This document shows positions 15,318 through 15,656 of a DNA stretch of 15,656 bases, piece by piece; the stretch's first letter is position 1; every line of letters begins with the position of its first letter. The stretch spans positions 1 through 15,656 of the forward strand of contig NZ_JAGYZD010000017.1 of the NCBI RefSeq assembly GCF_018371055.1. The letters are read 5' to 3'. A program made the translations under genes and the position numbers. The stretch is from Finegoldia magna. GTDB taxonomy: Bacteria; Bacillota; Clostridia; Tissierellales; Peptoniphilaceae. The notes beneath the pieces were generated by a model. That model was not told where the DNA came from and made no database searches. It saw only the letters and a list, made by a program, of their open reading frames with translations.

Positions 15318-15656
15318 CTATTTTACTAGTTTCTTTTGCATATAGAACATGATACTAGCTAGTATTCCTGTGATAATTACCATTATTATTGCAATAGTTG
15401 TAGCTTTGCCCATATTAAATTGTTCAAATGCCATCTGATAAAATAAGTATAATAATGTTCTAGTTGATCCAGCTGGACCTCCTCTAGTTAGTACAGAAAT
15501 CTGATCATAAGCCTGAATTGAATTTATCAGACTTATGATTCCTAGAAACAATGTCGTTTTTATTGTTAGTGGAAAATAAATATAATTAATTTTTTGGAAT
15601 GAGTTTTCTCCTTCCAAATTACAAACTTAAAATAAATATTTTGGTATTTTAATTAT
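15318..15656 (-). pseudogene. UgpA/MalF-like ABC permease, 3' part, with an in-frame stop at the EAA motif
   Basis: The visible 3' portion encodes the last two or three membrane segments of the partner permease, including the typical AYDQISVLTRGGPAGSTRTLLYLFYQMAF. Reading the same frame upstream to the window edge gives IIKIPKYLF, then TAA (15629-15627), then VCNLEGENSFQKINYIYFP. Functional relatives read roughly IPxxLxEAAxIEGANxFQKFxYIxFP here, so the stop sits where the EAA glutamate (GAA) should be, and the next residues (V-C for A-A, E for A) are also off consensus. A TTG at 15617 could open a 99-residue frame, but it has no ribosome binding site and lacks most of the protein. The 5' part lies outside the window, so a sequencing error or a split gene cannot be excluded. 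Confidence 0.7.

Noticed and set aside
1..15656. Insertion sequences, phage genes, CRISPR repeats, tRNA or rRNA genes
   Set aside because: No transposase or phage-like frames, no regularly spaced direct repeats and no tRNA/rRNA signatures were seen on either strand.

Overview
This is an AT-rich stretch from a low-GC Gram-positive anaerobe. The tRNA-sensing T-box, the single-chain GlyRS, the Firmicute-style ribosome binding sites and the amino-acid-fermenter gene content all point there. A Finegoldia/Peptoniphilus-type anaerobic coccus (Tissierellia) is my best guess, but that is inference. Apart from one penicillin-binding protein gene, every gene lies on the minus strand. I see no mobile element, CRISPR array, rRNA or tRNA gene.

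Layout, right to left in the direction of minus-strand transcription. (1) 15656-10957: a carbohydrate/phosphoester-type ABC importer cluster. It holds a permease gene cut by an in-frame stop at its EAA motif, an intact second permease, a lipoprotein solute-binding protein resembling UgpB, a PHP-family metallohydrolase and a HAD phosphatase. No ATPase gene is visible. (2) 10810-10956: a hairpin terminator shared by convergent transcription. (3) 7870-10809 (+): a bifunctional class A PBP with an unusually long linker between its two catalytic domains and a charged, Asn-rich tail. It is divergent from hflX. (4) 7742-3603: a compact housekeeping run hflX, yigZ, nadE, yebC, lgt, with overlaps or short gaps, closed by an intrinsic terminator whose loop contains the lgt stop codon. 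(5) 3563-2979: a SRAP (HMCES/YedK) abasic-site protein gene whose real start appears to be a TTG codon that places the catalytic cysteine at position 2. (6) 2993-83: a promoter, a glycine T-box leader, glyQS and a glutamate dehydrogenase gene starting 4 nt after glyQS. A further gene starts at 83 and runs off the left edge; its first residues look like a clostridial 8-oxoguanine DNA glycosylase.

Most of the window is ordinary core genome. The most notable points are: glutamate dehydrogenase placed under a tRNA-Gly-sensing riboswitch; the PHP and HAD hydrolases at the end of a UgpB-type importer operon, where E. coli has the phosphodiesterase UgpQ; the apparent nonsense mutation in the upstream permease of that operon; the SRAP start codon; and the long insert and tail of the PBP. 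I found no clear evidence of a wholly new system. The importer/PHP/HAD cluster is the nearest candidate.
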